64,000 nt of DNA from Gongronella butleri (lineage: Eukaryota > Mucoromycota > Mucoromycetes > Mucorales > Cunninghamellaceae): positions 62,001 to 126,000 of the forward strand of contig JAIWZP010000002.1 in the NCBI GenBank assembly GCA_025201375.1. The letters run 5' to 3'. Positions 32,888-44,252 of this stretch are shown piece after piece. Each line of letters begins with the position of its first letter. Position 1 is the stretch's first letter. The notes beneath the pieces were generated by a model. The model saw only the letters and a program-made list of their open reading frames with translations, was not told where the DNA came from and made no database searches. A program made the position numbers and the translations under genes.

Positions 32888-35102
32888 ATGGATAACAAGG
32901 CGTATTACAACCAAGCAGGCAAGTGTTTTACTTTTTTTTCGACGCGATACGCGAGTAGAAAAGCTGACTTTTTTTTTTTTTTCCTTTTTCTTTCCCCTTG
33001 TTTCAGAGTACGCACAAGGTGATAGCAAGAGGAAAGACGACGTTGCGCCTCCACCACCTTATTCGTGGGCGACACAAGGCGGCAGCGGGTCGTCGTCTGC
33101 GTCGTCGCCCGCGCTTGGTCGCGGCAGCAGCGACGCAGGCTATGGCGCGGTACCTTCTCAACCTTCGTCGCCGTCACTGTACCCACCGCTGAACCAGGGG
33201 TTCCACCATGCGCCGTCGGCACCGCCATTGCGGCCCGACACCACTCCGGATGCGAGCTCAACGTATACGCCGTCCGCACCACAACCCACTAGCAGAAGTG
33301 CATGGAATCCTCGTAAGATCCCCTCAATTTTTTTTTTTTTGGCACGGCCCATGTCCCATGGAGTCCCCAATTGGGGGAGGGCCTAGATTGGCGAGCGAGC
33401 GAGCAACTACCCCCCTTTTTTTCGCAAACGATTTTAATTGCATGACATTTGTGCGGTCTCCTCATTTTTTTTCTATTTTTTTCTTTTTTTACGCACGCCA
33501 TGATAGACTTACCTCGTGATTGGATTCCTGACAAAGTATACAACAAGTTGGCGCCTCATATACCCCCGAACGTGCAGATGCCTGCGTACATGCAGCGGGG
33601 ATTGGACGATGACGATGATGATCGTGATCGAGGCTGCTGTAAGAGCTGGTGCAAATGGATTTTCCTTTTGATTTTGCTCTGGGTGGTGCTTGTGAAATAC
33701 CAGTTCAACTGGACATTCTTAGGTGGCGATGGTGATGGTGATCATGGCCTGTTTTGGCGATGCAAGAACGAGCCATTGGTGACGTGGGATGAGATGCCGA
33801 CGAAGATGGAGGTGTTGCAGGATCTTGCCATTGACATTGAAGGCCCCGTCACGGTGTCGCAGAGCCACGTGAACGTGTACGTGTCGTCGGACCGCGACGT
33901 TGGGTGGATCGAGTCGCGTGTGCGCGTGTCGCGTAACATTTTGAACGACAATGATTTGTTTTACAAGTTGGAGCACGGCGACGACAACAATGGCAAGGAG
34001 ACGCGTCTGCTGATCCATCTGCCACCATCGTATGCGCACCGCGTCGCGTGCTCGCAAGTGCAATTGAACGTGTATTTGCCCGACAAGATCAATCTGCTGC
34101 ATGTCAATGTGAATAACATGCCCATCAACGTCAAGCCGTCGACAGGGCGTCTTGCCAGCATGGATGCGGGTGATGACGATGACGACGACGACGATGACGA
34201 CAGCAGCAATCTGCCTGCCTTTGTGCGCCATCGCCTCAAGCACCTGGATCTCAACAAGAACAACCATAAGATGCGCATGGCCAAGGACGATGTGGGCGGC
34301 GTGCTCGAGACGGATCGTGTGGAGCTATCGACGCGCAATAGCCTGATCGACTTTGATATTGGCCGATGGGAAGGCGATTCTTTGCATTTGCAATCGACGA
34401 ATGGCCTTGTTCGCGTGACAGGCGAGCTGGATGCCGACGACTGGATCCAGATCGAGACGACCAATGGCGCCATCGAGACGTACCGCAAGTGCACCGCACA
34501 GAATCGCCTTGTTCTTGCCACCACCAATGCCCGCATCTCCAGCACATCGCTCATCGTGGCAAAGGAAACCGGCGAATTGAATTTGCACACCACCAATGGC
34601 GCCATCGTCACCACAGACCTCACCTCGGCCAACGACATTGTCTTCCGCTCCACCAACAATGGACTCGACATTGCCAATGCCTATGCCCGCAACTCCATCC
34701 AGCTCATCACGTCCAACTCCCACATCAAGGCAAGAATTGCCGGTGAAAAGACCGTCAATGCGCGCGTCGTCACCTCCAACAGTGCCGTCAATCTCGCCAT
34801 GGTAAAAGAAAACACGTGGCAAAAAAAAAAAAAAACGTCAAAAACGTCAAAAACATAAAAAAAAAAGCGCGTCAAGGCTCATTCCCCTTTTTTTTTTTTT
34901 TGCCCCTGCGTAGACCCGCGAATTCCAAGGAGAGGTGGACTTGGACACGTCTCGCAGCAATCGCGCCAATTTGTATGACGACAAGACCGAATTGGACACC
35001 AATCAAAAGAACCACAAGCATGGCTATCGTCTGAGCCACGATGGAGGCAAATTGAGCGTCAAGACATCCAATTCCCACATTGACGTGACCTTTGACGCCT
35101 AA
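32888..35102 (+). CDS. Type II single-pass membrane protein with DUF4097-like repetitive beta ectodomain
   Basis: Four exons: 32888-32918, 33007-33312, 33507-34801 and 34914-35102; 606 residues. N-terminal about 110 residues are Pro/Ser/Tyr-rich (VAPPPPYSW), with several PPxY-like pieces that could bind WW domains. A CCKSWCK cluster precedes one hydrophobic helix (WIFLLILLWVVLV, about 163-176). The rest is a long ectodomain with repeated strands such as STNGLVRVTGEL, TTNGAIETYR, TTNGAIVTTDL and STNNGLDIANAY, the periodic pattern of DUF4097/adhesin-like beta-solenoids. A poly-Asp loop lies at 34171-34201. Intron 1 has a GC donor (GCAAGT at 32919); the GT choice gives a stop. Function unknown; a wall- or surface-linked role is inference. 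Confidence 0.8.
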
Positions 35103-35453
35103 TCCACCCCCCCTGCGATTCCATTATTTTTTTTGAGACTATTTATTATTCGAAATTCGTGTGAAAAAAAAAGAAAAGAATGACGTAGGTACAATAAAAA
35201 TACAAAAGCTGACGCGTATCGCTGCAAACCATTTTGCGGCGTGACATAATGGCGGACTGTGACGCAAACAGAACAAGGGTACTGAGGGGAGAGAGAGGGA
35301 AGAGAGTGAGGGCCGGATAAGATCATATTCAGGAAGGAGGGCAAGGAACAAACAAACAAACAAAAAAAAAAGAAAAGAAAGCAAGAGGCAAATGCAAGAG
35401 GGAACGAAGGCTAGGGGTGAATAGAGAGAAGGGCAGAGAAAAGAGAGGGAGAA
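35103..35453. other. Convergent 3' spacer
   Basis: 350 bp between two genes ending toward each other. An AATAAA-like word and purine-rich sequence are present; no gene. Confidence 0.6.
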
Positions 35454-37340
35454 TTAGTCGCTTTCGCCCAATTCGTCTATTTCTTCTTCCTTGAGGTCGT
35501 CATCCATGGTGTCGTCGTCCATGGGTGAGGGCACATTGGGAGCATTGAGCATGTTTTGGAGGTGGGGCGCGTGGTGGGCGGCCGCAGCAGGCGGTGCGAG
35601 GTGATTGTCCAGGATGGGCGTGGGCGACGCGTCATTGGACATGATATCGTCGACGATGGCGAGTGACGATGACCCGCCGGCGTCGGACGCGGCATCTGCA
35701 TTGTCTGCGGCGAACGAGTCTGCGTCGGCGTCTGGGTCATCTTCGTCCATGATGCTGCCGTCGGCATTCTTTCCTCTTCCCTTTGGTCCACGGCGATTGG
35801 CGCTGCCCATCTGCTCGAGGTTGCCGCGCTTCTTCTCTGCAGCGGCCATGACACCCTTGGCAGCGCGTGGCTCCATCTCTTCAAAGTTTTGCCACACATA
35901 GTGGTCCAGATCCTTTGTTCCAGGCAAATCTTGGATCATCTTGGCAATCGTCGGGTGCTTGAACCCATAATAGTCCGGCCCAGACGCAGAATTCGAGTGT
36001 TCACGCTGCCGGATCTCGTTTGTACGCCGCACAACAACTGTCCACGCGCCCGTCGCAGAATTCGCGATAATCGGCTCGTCAGGCATGTCCTCGGCCACAA
36101 CGTGGAATCGCGGGCCATCGCCGCCGTCTGTGATTGTCGACGTGATCACCGTGTTGTTGGCAGGGTCCTTCATACTGGGGTACGTTCTAGAAAAAAAAAA
36201 TCATGAAAAAAGAGGGGAATGAGGCCAATTTGTCCTTTTTTGATTTTTTCTTGACTTTTGATTTTTTTTTTTTCGGTTTTCTTCTTTTTTTCTTGTTGGC
36301 TCTTACCGGCTGACAGTGTACCCGACGGGGAAGATGTAGCGCTCGTTGTGGAACGTATCGCGGTCGGTGACAATGGTGCCGAGATTCAGGACGGTGAGCA
36401 CGCCAATCTGCTGCGGGAGCTTTGGATGGCCCGTCTCGTCGCGCTCGATGGGTTGGACGCGTCGCGTCTTGGACGGCACCTTTGTGATCTTTGACCGCTT
36501 GGGCGGCGCCGACGCGACAGTCGTGTTGTCTTGAACCGGGTGCAGGTGCGCATTGTGATTCGCCGCCGCCGCAGCCATCTCCTTTTTCGTGCGTCGTTTT
36601 CGTCGTTGCTTGCCTCCAGCCTTGGCCGGCTTGACAGCCACTATTGAAAAAGAGCGAATTGAGCCATGTTTTTTTTTTTCCTCCAATGCGCCATTGCCCG
36701 CTCTCTTACCCTCGTCGTCGTCGGACATGGACACATCACTGGCCAAATCGCTGCTATTATCGTCCGAGGACCCGCCTTGCTCCATGCGGGCAATGTTGTC
36801 CAGCAAGATGCTACACAAAAAAAGGGCAAAAGAAAAAAAAAAGTGTGAGAAGAATGGCCATTTCCGCGCCTCTTTTTTTTTTTTTGCCCTCTCTTTTTTT
36901 TTTCTTTTTGGCGCCACAACTCGATCATCACAAACACCTACTTGCGCTCATAGGTCAGCGTCTTGATTTTCTTTTTCGTGTGCTCGTATTCCTTTAGCAT
37001 GTTTTCGTTGATCTAAATGTGCATCCATAAGAAAAATGTGTCAATTGAGGCAAGGGCAGCTGCTTGGCCGCGCGCCTGTGCGCCCGGGGGAGGGGGGGTT
37101 GCGCGCGTGGCACTACGCGTGCCCTCTCCGTGTCTTTGCAGCAGCAGCCCGAGGCGTCGGGTTGGTCATAAAACAAGAGCTTACCGACATAATATCACGC
37201 AGGCGCCTTTTCAGCTTTTTGTACTTTTCTTCGCTGTAGTGCTGATCGGGTTCGGGTGGGGCAGCCTGCGGCGTGGCCAGCGACGGTGGCGACGACGAGA
37301 CCACAGGCGACATATCAGCGGAAGGGACTGGACTGGTCAT
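35454..37340 (-). CDS. FYR-domain (FYRN-FYRC) nuclear protein, TBRG1-like
   Basis: Five exons: 37185-37340, 36942-37012, 36710-36810, 36307-36640 and 35454-36186; 464 residues. FYRN: IGVLTVLNLGTIV followed by FHNERYIFPVGYTVSR. FYRC: TYPSMKDPAN, ITDGGDGPRFHV, ATGAWTVVVRR, then GPDYYGFKHPTIAKMIQDLPG. These are in the usual tandem order of TBRG1 and of the MLL/trithorax FYR modules; there is no SET or PHD domain. The N-terminus has a coiled coil (EEKYKKLKRRLRDI...LKEYEHTKKKIKTL) and a Lys/Arg-rich segment near KQRRKRRTKK likely to be a nuclear signal. The C-terminal 130 residues are acidic and disordered. A chromatin-associated role is inferred from the domain. Confidence 0.85.
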
Positions 37341-37740
37341 AATTTGCAAAATAGCGTTGTTTGTGAGAAAAAGGGGGGAAAGGCACGCGGGAAAAGGGAA
37401 AAAGAGAAAAAGAAAGAGATGGGGAAGCGCAAGAAGGAAAAACAAACTGCAACCAAGGAAAATTTAAAGGAGGCTATGGCACTCATTTGCTGCTGAATTG
37501 GCTCAAACAATTTTTTTGATGGCCCGAAAAAGAACAAGAAAAAGTCACTGCGGGCCCCGCCAAGGCCAATTCTTTTTTTTCCCTTTTCCCCTACCTCCCT
37601 TTCGCCCCCGTCCTCCCTCTCCAGTGACAGAAAGACAAGGAGGGGAGGACAAGAAAAAAAAAAAAACAAACAAAAAAAACAAAAACATGGTGTATCTCTT
37701 TTTTTTTAAAAATGCAAAAATGGATGGGGAACTTTTTCAT
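37341..37740. other. Spacer upstream of the FYR gene
   Basis: 400 bp between the FYR gene start and the TRM2 stop, both on the minus strand. A/G- and T-rich tracts only. Confidence 0.6.
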
Positions 37741-40306
37741 CTATGACGCTTCATCGGCCTTTTCTGTCGTTTCTGTCGCCTGTTGTTCTTGCGCTTCTTC
37801 CTTTTCGTCGTCCTTTTTGACCGTCTCGGGAACAAAGCGCTTGAATTCAATCATCAGCTCACAATGGTGCGTGTGTGGGAAAAGATCAACCGCCGCCACG
37901 CGCACAGGCACAAAGGGCTTGCCGCTGAAACGATTCGACTCGGGACGGCACAAACTGTCAGAAAAAGAAACAGCCTTGAGCGCCCATTTCTCGCCTTTTT
38001 TTTTTTTTTTTTTCCCTTACCTGATAAAGTTGGGCAGCGCCTGTTTGGCGTCGCAGCTGATGTAGATGACCTTGTCGATAGCCGAGCTGTCGCGGATTGC
38101 GCGCACCACACTGGCGTGCACGCCGTTTCTATGACAAACAAAGAAAAAGAAAAAGAAAACGAGCTTGAGCACCCCGCCTGCCAAGGACGCGTGCGCGACG
38201 CGTGCTCCATCAACAAAGAGAATTGGAGGGCGCGCACCCCTGGGTTGTGTAACCCGTGATTTTTTCTTTTTTTTTCCTTTACCTGGGAGGATCGAGCACG
38301 GCGACCAATTCCTCGTCTTGTTTGCGCGTCAGCACATCCAAGCGGTCTTCGACCTTGTTGGCATAGTACGTTGCGTTCTCAACGCCTGTCACGGGATCAA
38401 AAAAAAAGGAACAATGAATGAGCGTCATGAGAATAGGGGGCCAACAAACAATGCAATGTCCTTCATTTGGCCCATTTTCTCTGGATTTTTGTTTTTTTTT
38501 TTTACCGTTGCGCTCGGCATTCTCACGCGCGTCCACAATGGCCTGGGGCACAATGTCGACGCCAATGACCTTGTCGACGCTCTTTGCCATGGTGATGCCA
38601 ATGGTGCCCGTGCCACAGCACAAATCGAGCAGAGTCGTACGCTTTGTCTTGTCCAAATTGCACCATTCGGCGCACTTGCCATAGAGCACCTCGCACGCAG
38701 GCGTGTTGACCTGATTTTTGATGGAAAAAAGGCCATTAAGCTCTTTTTTTTCTCTCTTTTTTTTTCTCTTTTTTTGATGATTTTACCTGGAAAAACGAGC
38801 TGCTTGACAGGCGGAAGCGATTGCCGAGCAATTCCTCGTACACGTAGCCATCACCATGGAGCAGGAAGTCGGTGCCCTTGTCGGTGATGCCATTGGACAT
38901 GCCGTCCCACACCTGCAGGATCAATGTCGTGACGGGCACACCGCGCTCGTTCTTCATGGCGTCGCTCGTCCAGTATGCCGTCATGTCGCGCTTCAGCTCT
39001 TCCAATTGCTCCTCCGTCAGGTCCTTGCCTTGAATTTGGATCATCAAAAGCACTATAAAAAGAAGGAAACGCGTCAAAAATTCATTTTTTTTTTCAATTC
39101 CCCCCTCCTTTTTTTTTTTTTTTTTGCTTACCATCGCCGGTGCGCTGTGTCTTGGTCATGACGGTGCGCCACACACCGGTCTTGTTCTCTTTTTCATAGA
39201 CGGGGTATGACGATGCGCGCACGTAATCCTGCAAAAAAGCGCCATTTAGCGGCCAATTCTCACTATTTTCGCTTTCCAACTTACCTGCATAGCGTCGGCA
39301 ATGTTCTTTGCCACGTCGGGAATGTGCTTGACGTCGCGCGGGTTGAGGACAGTGGTCACGCCGTGGCGGAACATGCCCAATTGGAACCCGACGGTCGTCA
39401 CGCCTTCGGGGTCGACGCCAACGGTGAATTCACACTTTGTGCGGTAACCGTCGATCTGCGGCGACGCCACCACCTCCATTTCACCAAACGGCATGCCGGG
39501 CCTATAAAAAAAAAAACGCGTCAAACCATCTATTTCTCGCTTTTTTTCTTCTAAAAAATAAAATGTGGACGTACGAGGTGGCCCAATCGACCTGGCCCTT
39601 GCTGCGCTCGCTCTGATCCTTCATTTGGCCAATCTTTTTCTTGAGTTCAAACATGGGCTTCATAAGTGCACGTTTCTTTTGCTTCAATTGGTCCTCGTAA
39701 GGCAAACTAGAGAAAAAAAAAGTATAAGATGGCGTCCTTTTCGATTTTTATCAACGTACTGGTGGAGAGGCGTGACCTGGGCGGCGAGACGCTCGGCGGG
39801 CGGGCGATTGTCTTCCTCGGCGGGCTTGTCGTTGCCGCCCTTCTTCTTTTTGTTGAAACGATGGCGGAATGCTTCCTCGGTTTGCGCAAAAAACTTGGTT
39901 GTCAGATCATTGTTTTTGTATTTCGCATCCTTGAGCTTCTCCATGGCCTGCTGGGCTTCAGCTTCGATCTAAAAATCATGGTCAATTCCAAACGAAAAAA
40001 AAAAAAAATCATGCAAAAACGGCGCCTTCTCGCTCTTACATCGAAATGGCACACGGCATAGTTCCACTTTGGCGCCTTGGTCACCTGCACGATGCCCTTT
40101 TCCTTGAACCAATTCTTAATGTTCTTCAAATCGTCCTTTGGAAAGTTGTCCACGCGCACCTGGTACACGTGCTTGACGTCCGCCGCGGCCGATCCGTCTT
40201 GCGCGTCGGCCGAGCGCTTTGTGCCGGCCACGGCGTCGCTCGTTGTCATCTCTGCATCGCCGCTGCTCACAGGCACGTCGATCTCGGGCTTCATTTCCTC
40301 AGACAT
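37741..40306 (-). CDS. TRM2: tRNA (uracil-5-)-methyltransferase, TRMT2A/Trm2 type with N-terminal RRM-like domain
   Basis: Ten exons: 40040-40306, 39760-39968, 39575-39706, 39285-39501, 39132-39228, 38787-39052, 38506-38710, 38283-38385, 38021-38128 and 37741-37954; 605 residues. It makes m5U54 in the T-loop of tRNA using SAM. The N-terminal RRM-like part (VYQVRVDNFPKDDLKNIKNW) is the metazoan TRMT2A arrangement. Catalytic features: the SAM motif LLDLCCGTGTIGITMA, VLDPPRNGVH, and the nucleophile Cys in YISCDAKQ, where most relatives have SCNP. LCRPESNR and AVDLFPHTHHCE near the end agree closely with TRMT2A. All introns are GT-AG. Confidence 0.92.
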
Positions 40307-40942
40307 GGTGCAAAAGAGGAGTGCAAAATATGAAAAAGAAAAGGAAGTGGATGAAAAAAATGAAGACGCCCTCGCCACCGACTTTTGTCCTCCCGATTTT
40401 CAAACGCCGCTCTTTTTTTGCGCCGCGTTCCAAGCACCTATTACCCATTTTGTCACCAGGACCTTGCTTTACACTCAAATTTTTTTTTTGTCCTTTTCAC
40501 TCATTTTATAGCGAACACAGCGTATCAGTCAATTTATATCAATACCGTGTGCGTTTCAACCCTGGACTATCCATGCCCTATAATTTGGCGGCCATTGCTC
40601 GCAAAATGAACGACTGCGTATTGACCAAGCTCAATTTTTTTGTCCTTTTCACTCATTTAAAATCGTACATATTGTCGCCGTCATTTCATATTAATACCAT
40701 GTGCGTTTCAACCCTGGATCATGCATGTCCTACAATTTCGCGTCCATTGCTCGCAAAATGCAAGATTGCGCATTGGTTCAACTAAATTTTGACATTTTGT
40801 CTTTTGTTTCATCTCAATTTGCGAAAAAGAATCGAGCAACAGGTGCGCCAAACCCATTGGAGAGGCATTGGGACCATTTAAAAGACAAGGAGGAGCGACA
40901 CAACGGTCATTCCACTCTTTTTTATTCGTGTCTTTTTTACTT
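40307..40942. repeat. 152-bp tandem duplication upstream of TRM2
   Basis: Two adjacent units, about 40482-40633 and 40634-40785, with an exact 152-bp period. The word GTCCTTTTCACTCATTT begins at 40490 and again at 40642, and GCTCGCAAAATG ends at matching points. Units share GTGCGTTTCAACCCTGGA but have diverged by substitutions. A degraded start of a third unit may follow 40786. It lies in the 5' flank of TRM2, so promoter elements may be duplicated. No gene. Confidence 0.85.
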
Positions 40943-42690
40943 TTAAGTGAAGAATTGGGTGAATTGTCTGCTGTGCGGGTGGACGGCCATATCTCTGAGC
41001 TTGTATTCATTGAGTTCCTGCTTGATCTGATAGGCGAGCATGGGGGTAAGGCGATGGCAGGTGACGTCTGTGCAGCTGCGATCATAGTCGTGCGGAGCAA
41101 ACGTGTCAAACACCTCGACGGCCAGCGAGAACCGGATGCGCGACGACGCTGAGGCCGCTGCACCATAAGGATGGGTGGTGGAGGAGGTTGACCAAGGCGG
41201 AGTCGCTGCGTCCGTGGGCGATGTGGGTGTCAAGAGTGCGGAATCGGACAAGGAGGGCAACGAGTCGTTTTCGCCCGTGGATGACACGGGCACCGGTGCA
41301 ACGACGTCCAAGCTCAATGGAAAGATGGTGCCATGGGTGTCGGAGAAGAAAAAGGCAGCGGCATGCGCATTGATGTCGTCCTCGTCGCAGCCATCGGGGG
41401 TGGACAGCGATGATGACGTGTCGGATGCGTCAGGCGATGGCGGCTGGTCATTGTCGGCAAAGGCGGGCAGCGGCGCACGTAGGCGCATCAACCCCCCTTT
41501 TTGCTGTTTTTCACTTTTTTCATCTTTTTCACCCTTTTCGCCCTTTTCGCCTTTTTCACGCTCATTTTTGTTCTTTTTGTTGGCGTTGCTGGCGCGCCGG
41601 CGGGCTGTATCGGCTTGTTTAGTGGGTGAGAGTGGCACAACATTGGTTTGAGGCGATGCGGCGGTGTTTCCCGTGGATTTGCGCCGGAAAATCGTCCAGG
41701 GCCGTGTGAACGAAGCCATTGGCGACGACGACGACGGCGTCGGCGATGAGTTTGGTGAGGATGAATGGGGTGATTCTACATTGGTGCCGGCCAGAGGTGA
41801 GGGCGTCGGTCGCAGGGCGTCCAAGACGCGGTCGGTAAAAGACGGTTTGCGCGTCATTTTTGAGCAAATTGGTTGTGGCGGGGTAATGGCTGCTACCGCG
41901 GTTAACGCAGTTGACGACGCGGGTGCCGATGCGCGCCGGCACGACGATTGGGATGAGGCGCGTCGCGCTGGCTTGGCCAATGGGGCGATTATGATCTTTT
42001 TACGCTGTTCAAAGGAGGACGACGAGGAGGACGAGGCAGCCGACGATGACGGGGAGGACGGCGGAGTGTAAGGTCGTCGGAGATTGGCGGCATTGGACGC
42101 GTGATCATGCTGCAACTGCTGCTTCTCGAGATGCTGCTGCTTTTGCTGCAAGTGGCGTCGCGATCGACCCAAAGCACCCATTGATGGACGCCGCAACGCA
42201 GCACTTTCCGGGCATGTGATTGGATCCATGTTCATCATGATCAATTGGGGTGTTGACCAAGAATGCGCCATGCTGCTCAACGAACCACGTCGCACTGGCA
42301 CATGCTATACAAATCATAAAAAAAAGCATTAAAACTGCAACAGGGAGCCAACAAAACCCGATCGCCCATCATCTTTCCCTTTTTTTGATTTTTTTTGTTA
42401 TTTCCTCCTCTTCCATCTTCAATTTCCCCCCCCCCAAAAAAACAAATCATGATCATGCAGGTCAAAAAGGAATTTTCCCTGGGCGTTTTACAATGTACAT
42501 TCGCCCTCTCCTCCTCCTCTGCCCGCTTGGACAAAGAACCCATGGATGGGCACGCACCGATTTCTTTCCCCTTCCCCCCTTTTTTTCTTTTTACCTGGAT
42601 GTGCATCTTTCTCGTCATCAGCGTGGCCAGGGCAATGTCATCGTCTTCATCTTCAAGAGCAGGTGACGCCAGGGAATAATACGTGCTCAT
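40943..42690 (-). CDS. Disordered Ser/Pro-rich protein with conserved C-terminal PP1-docking-like region
   Basis: Two exons (42595-42690, 40943-42304) encode 485 residues. About 420 residues are low-complexity: Gln/His, Ser/Pro, poly-Ser and a run of GEK/DEK repeats. The last 70 are different: RIRFSLAVEVFDTF has an RVxF-like PP1-docking shape, and is followed by YDRSCTD, TCHRLTPMLAYQIKQELNEYK and HSRQFTQFF. From memory, fungal PP1-targeting proteins of the Bni4/Afr1 kind have a comparable RVxF plus YDR and I-K-E-L-N segment; this is a suggestion only. ATG 42690 gives MSTYYSLASPALEDEDDD, a plausible start. Function not assigned. Confidence 0.7.
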
Positions 42691-44252
42691 AAAAATAAGG
42701 AAAAAAAGGAACGAAGGGATGTGTGTGAGAGAGAGGAAAGGAAAAAGCGCGTCGCCTTTTTGGTGAGAGGGGATGAAGCCAATTGGGGTATGAAAGAAAA
42801 GAAAAAAAGGAAAGAGAGAATGAAAGGTTGGTCTTGGAAAGCTGAGTGTGGGCCAGGCAAGGGTTTTTAAATAAGAAGGGGAAGCTTTTAGGATGGTGCC
42901 ATGATTTCAATTTGGGGGGAGCTGCAAAAAAAAAGAAAAGAAAAAAAAAACGATGAATTGGGGGCCGCCTAGCGACAAGAGAGAAAAGGAGAATCGGAAT
43001 TCGACGACGCACATCGCGCGCTGTATGTAATGGGGTTGCACTCGCTTTTTTGTCGTTGTGCGTCTCATCTTTTTTTTTTTTTTTGCGCGCGCGCACAAAG
43101 CGTAAACAGACCTGCCTGTGGAAAAAAAAGCAAGACAACTTGATTCCCAAAATAAAATAAAAAGCGAGAAAAGTGAGCCAAGCCCTTGTTTCCCAAGCGT
43201 GCGGCGCGCCGCGCGTTCAGTCCGTCGCTTTCTTGCTTTCCCTCTCTCCCCCCTTTATTTATTTTTATCATCTTTCGGCCGTGGACGGACCCATGTTGCG
43301 CGCGGTGCTTGGCTTTTTCCTTTGGAAAGAGCCAAGAAAGCACCGGGGCATGAAATTTTTGCTTTTTTTAAACGTAGAGCGATCCTTTTCTCGGTGCTCG
43401 CGACATAAATATTTTTTTTTCAATGCATGACTCGCGTTTGAAGATCTGGGCCAGTGCATAAAAAAAGTGGGTGAGACACACAGGCAATGGCGATTTTCAA
43501 AGGCAATGCATCAAGATGTACCATGTCCGGTCTCCTGTGCGATGTCATGCGCATGTTTGGCGTTGACAATGACCTGCGACATGCAACAGCTAGAGCAACA
43601 ACAACAATGCACCCAAAAAAAAAAATAATAATAAAAAAAAAGGAGGCACCCCTTCCTTTTATGCAAGCTTCCTGCTTTTCCTGCATACACAACAGAAAAA
43701 AAAAAAAAAAAAAAGAGGCCAGCGCTGGCATGTTGCTTTCTTTCGATGGCAATCCATAGCCACCCCACTCTTGTCATTTTCCGACGCCCACGTTGCACAA
43801 GCCAGACCCTTTTGTTCGTTTGTTCAAGCTTTCTCACGTACGTCGGCCATATCCAATCACAAAAAAGGTGGATCCACAAGCATGGGTCTCTCAACTTTCG
43901 TGGTCCACGCATGGTACGCGATTGCTCCGATCTTTTAGGACGATTTGCGATCACACGAACGTTTGAAAAAAAGGGGGACCGCATGGTCGCCCTGGCCATT
44001 TTTTTTTTCTTCGAGACAGTGGCACGAGGCCTCTACTTTATAAGCAAATGGAGGGATGAAATGGGCAGGGAACAAAAAAAGAGGGAGAAAGCGCGCGTTG
44101 CGCACGCGTCATGCAGGATTTAATCCATGCCATGCGACATGAATGGGAGGAAAAAAAAAAGAGGTCATGAAGAGAATATGAAAGTGGTGCCGAGAATAAA
44201 AAAAAGGCCCAACGGATCGTCCAAAGACGACGGGGGGGGGAGTGGCAGAGAC
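42691..44252. other. Spacer, no gene seen
   Basis: 1.56 kb with many A, T and G runs and a GC-rich palindrome GCGGCGCGCCGC near 43201. ORFs are Lys- or Phe-rich products of the homopolymers. No repeat match noticed. Confidence 0.55.

Noticed and set aside
41175..42071. Plus-strand ORFs of 135-158 codons opposite the PP1-docking-like gene
   Set aside because: They mirror low-complexity Ser/Asp codons of the minus-strand gene; no splice logic or conserved motifs.
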